This document shows, in pieces, positions 61,638-64,000 of a DNA stretch of 64,000 nucleotides (position 1 is its first letter; the number at the start of each line of letters is the position of its first letter). The notes beneath the pieces are model-generated. The model worked only from the letters and a program-made list of their open reading frames with translations. It searched no databases and was not told the origin of the DNA. The translations under genes and the position numbers were made by a program. The stretch covers positions 248,001 to 312,000 of the forward strand of contig NZ_MOOY01000006.1 of the NCBI RefSeq assembly GCF_001931685.1, given 5' to 3'. Source of the DNA: Pararhizobium arenae. GTDB taxonomy: Bacteria > Pseudomonadota > Alphaproteobacteria > Rhizobiales > Rhizobiaceae.

Positions 61638-62796
61638 GAGCGTCACTCCTCTCCGACTCGGCTTGCCGCCGGGCCGCCGTCATTACCATGTCATCACGAT
61701 GAACCATGGCCGCACGCCCGGCATAACCAAGGATCGCGGCAATTTCCGCGGATTTGCGCCCCGCAATCTGGCGCGCTTCATCCGCATCATAACCGGCAAG
61801 TCCGCGGGCAATCTCGCGGCCCTCTGAGCCGATGATGGCAATCGTATCGCCGCGGCTGAACGAGCCGATAACCTGGCGAACGCCGGCCGGAAGCAGGCTC
61901 TTGCCCGAACCCAGTGCATTTTCCGCACCCGTATCGATCGTGATGCTACCGGCCGGCAGCAATTGCCCGGCAATCCAGGTTTTGCGTGCCGTCACCGGAG
62001 AGGCCGATGGTGCAAACCACGACGAACGCGCGCCCTCGACCAAGGCCTGCAGCGGACGCTCCGTCTTGCCAGAAGCGATGATCATGGCGCAGCCGGCCGC
62101 CGTCGCGATCTTGCCGGCATCGATCTTTGTGCGCATGCCGCCACGGGACAGTTCGGACGCCGCGCCACCCGCCATCGCCTCGATCTCCGGCGTGATCGCT
62201 GCAATGGTTTCGAGGAAACGTGCATCGGGATCGAGATGCGGCGGCGCGGTATAGAGCCCGTCAATATCCGACAACAGCACCAGCAGATCGGCCCCCGTCA
62301 TGGTCGCCACGCGGGCCGCCAGCCGGTCATTGTCGCCATAGCGGATTTCCGATGTGGCCACGGTATCGTTTTCATTGATGATCGGCACCGCGCCGATCTT
62401 CAGGAGTTGGCTGATCGTCGCCCGCGCGTTGAGATAACGGCGGCGCTCTTCGGTATCGCCCAGCGTCAACAAAATCTGCCCGGCCACGATATCATCGTTC
62501 GACAGGCTCTCGGACCAGGCGCGGGCAAGCGCAATCTGTCCGACCGCCGCCGCTGCCTGACTTTCCTCAAGCTTCAACGCGCCGGACGGCAGATCCAAGA
62601 CACTACGGCCAAGTGCGATCGCGCCGGAGGAAACGACGAGCACATCGACGCCCCTCGCCTTCAGCGTGGCAATATCGGCACACATGCCATCAAGCCATTG
62701 TTTCTTCAGCCCCGTCTTGCGATCGACCAGCAGCGCCGATCCGATCTTGATGACGATCCGGCGATACTTTTCCAAAGGTTTGCGGGTAGCAGTCAT
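61630..62796 (-). CDS. proB: Glutamate 5-kinase ProB
   Basis: 388 residues: amino-acid kinase domain ([13 protein letters not shown] near 11, [67 protein letters not shown]) and a C-terminal PUA domain (about 285-375, [20 protein letters not shown]). It performs the first, feedback-inhibited step of proline synthesis. The ATG at [10 protein letters not shown] is 1 nt downstream of the obgE stop. Confidence 0.94.
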   Translation of the reverse strand: MTATRKPLEKYRRIVIKIGSALLVDRKTGLKKQWLDGMCADIATLKARGVDVLVVSSGAIALGRSVLDLPSGALKLEESQAAAAVGQIALARAWSESLSNDDIVAGQILLTLGDTEERRRYLNARATISQLLKIGAVPIINENDTVATSEIRYGDNDRLAARVATMTGADLLVLLSDIDGLYTAPPHLDPDARFLETIAAITPEIEAMAGGAASELSRGGMRTKIDAGKIATAAGCAMIIASGKTERPLQALVEGARSSWFAPSASPVTARKTWIAGQLLPAGSITIDTGAENALGSGKSLLPAGVRQVIGSFSRGDTIAIIGSEGREIARGLAGYDADEARQIAGRKSAEIAAILGYAGRAAMVHRDDMVMTAARRQAESERSDAHA

Positions 62797-62797
62797 G

Positions 62798-63910
<1,113 letters not shown>

Positions 63911-63953
63911 TCATCCGAACCTGTTTTGGCATGATCAGCATCCGGACATATGA

Positions 63954-63979
63954 AAATGCGCCGGAGGACCGGCGCATTT
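63954..63979 (-). terminator. Hairpin upstream of obgE
   Basis: AAATGCGCCGG and CCGGCGCATTT form an 11-bp stem with a 4-nt loop. It would end the transcript of the gene beyond the right edge (same strand), before the obgE promoter region at 63809-63953. No T run beyond the TTT in the stem. Confidence 0.65.
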
Positions 63980-64000
63980 GATCTTCAATCTATTGCGGCG

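Noticed and set aside
63980-64000. C-terminus of a GNAT acetyltransferase gene upstream of obgE
   Set aside because: Such a gene is expected from rhizobial gene order, but only about 20 nt remain and the frame cannot be established.

Overview
The window is a gene-dense, GC-rich (about 60%) stretch of alphaproteobacterial chromosome, most likely Rhizobiaceae (Rhizobium/Agrobacterium group). The evidence is the block obgE-proB-proA-nadD-rsfS-rlmH followed by envC-like, ctpA, DUF610 and rppH genes at the right end, a complete imuA-imuB-dnaE2 cassette behind an alphaproteobacterial LexA box (GAAC-N7-GAAC), an Irr-type iron box before bfd-bfr, an EcfG-type stress promoter, and rhizobial-style palindromic repeats. 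I see no rRNA, tRNA, insertion sequence, prophage or CRISPR array.

Layout. 1-5.8 kb: C-P lyase operon phnGHIJKL plus the start of a hexapeptide acetyltransferase (minus strand), with the divergent GntR/HutC repressor gene phnF and an operator palindrome between them. 5.9-8.5 kb: sugar metabolism genes (FAH-family hydrolase, gluconokinase, class II fructose-bisphosphate aldolase). 9.1-14.4 kb: complete Opp-type peptide ABC transporter with a fused double ATPase. 14.5-17.1 kb: EamA exporter, DUF475/TerC-like membrane protein and a 57-residue protein. 17.3-23.8 kb: tripartite tricarboxylate transporter tctCBA, an extra periplasmic binding protein, and a divergent TctD/TctE-type two-component pair. 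24.2-27.3 kb: acrylyl-CoA-reductase-like gene, then an orphan amino-acid binding protein downstream of a MerR-XRE-cupin fusion regulator and a lone RelB/DinJ antitoxin.

27.7-34.2 kb: carbon-nitrogen catabolism, with gabT-gabD (GABA to succinate) and a CoA-transferase/glutaryl-CoA dehydrogenase pair (glutarate degradation) facing a LysR gene. 34.3-40.9 kb: FAD oxidoreductase, a stress operon (DJ-1/PfpI protein and general-stress-protein-26-like protein) behind a GGAAC-N16-CGTT promoter, flavin reductase, leuD-ridA, a CitE-like lyase with DUF1737, and a small zincin metallopeptidase. 41.0-46.8 kb: SOS mutasome imuA-imuB-dnaE2. 47.1-47.9 kb: iron storage bfd-bfr. 48.3-51.3 kb: a 1009-residue RTX protein in which nonapeptide blocks alternate with six copies of a roughly 56-residue module. 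51.4-63.8 kb: conserved housekeeping block on the minus strand, interrupted by a dCache-like/GGDEF/GAF diguanylate cyclase.

Most genes are recognisable core or transport functions. The parts that look least described are the RTX protein with its repeated inter-block module, the RelB/MerR-XRE-cupin/binding-protein cluster, the binding protein placed head to head with a TctDE pair, and several short ORFs with good ribosome binding sites, including a 34-codon hydrophobic one running against the phn operon. All family assignments come from reading motifs; no database search was run.
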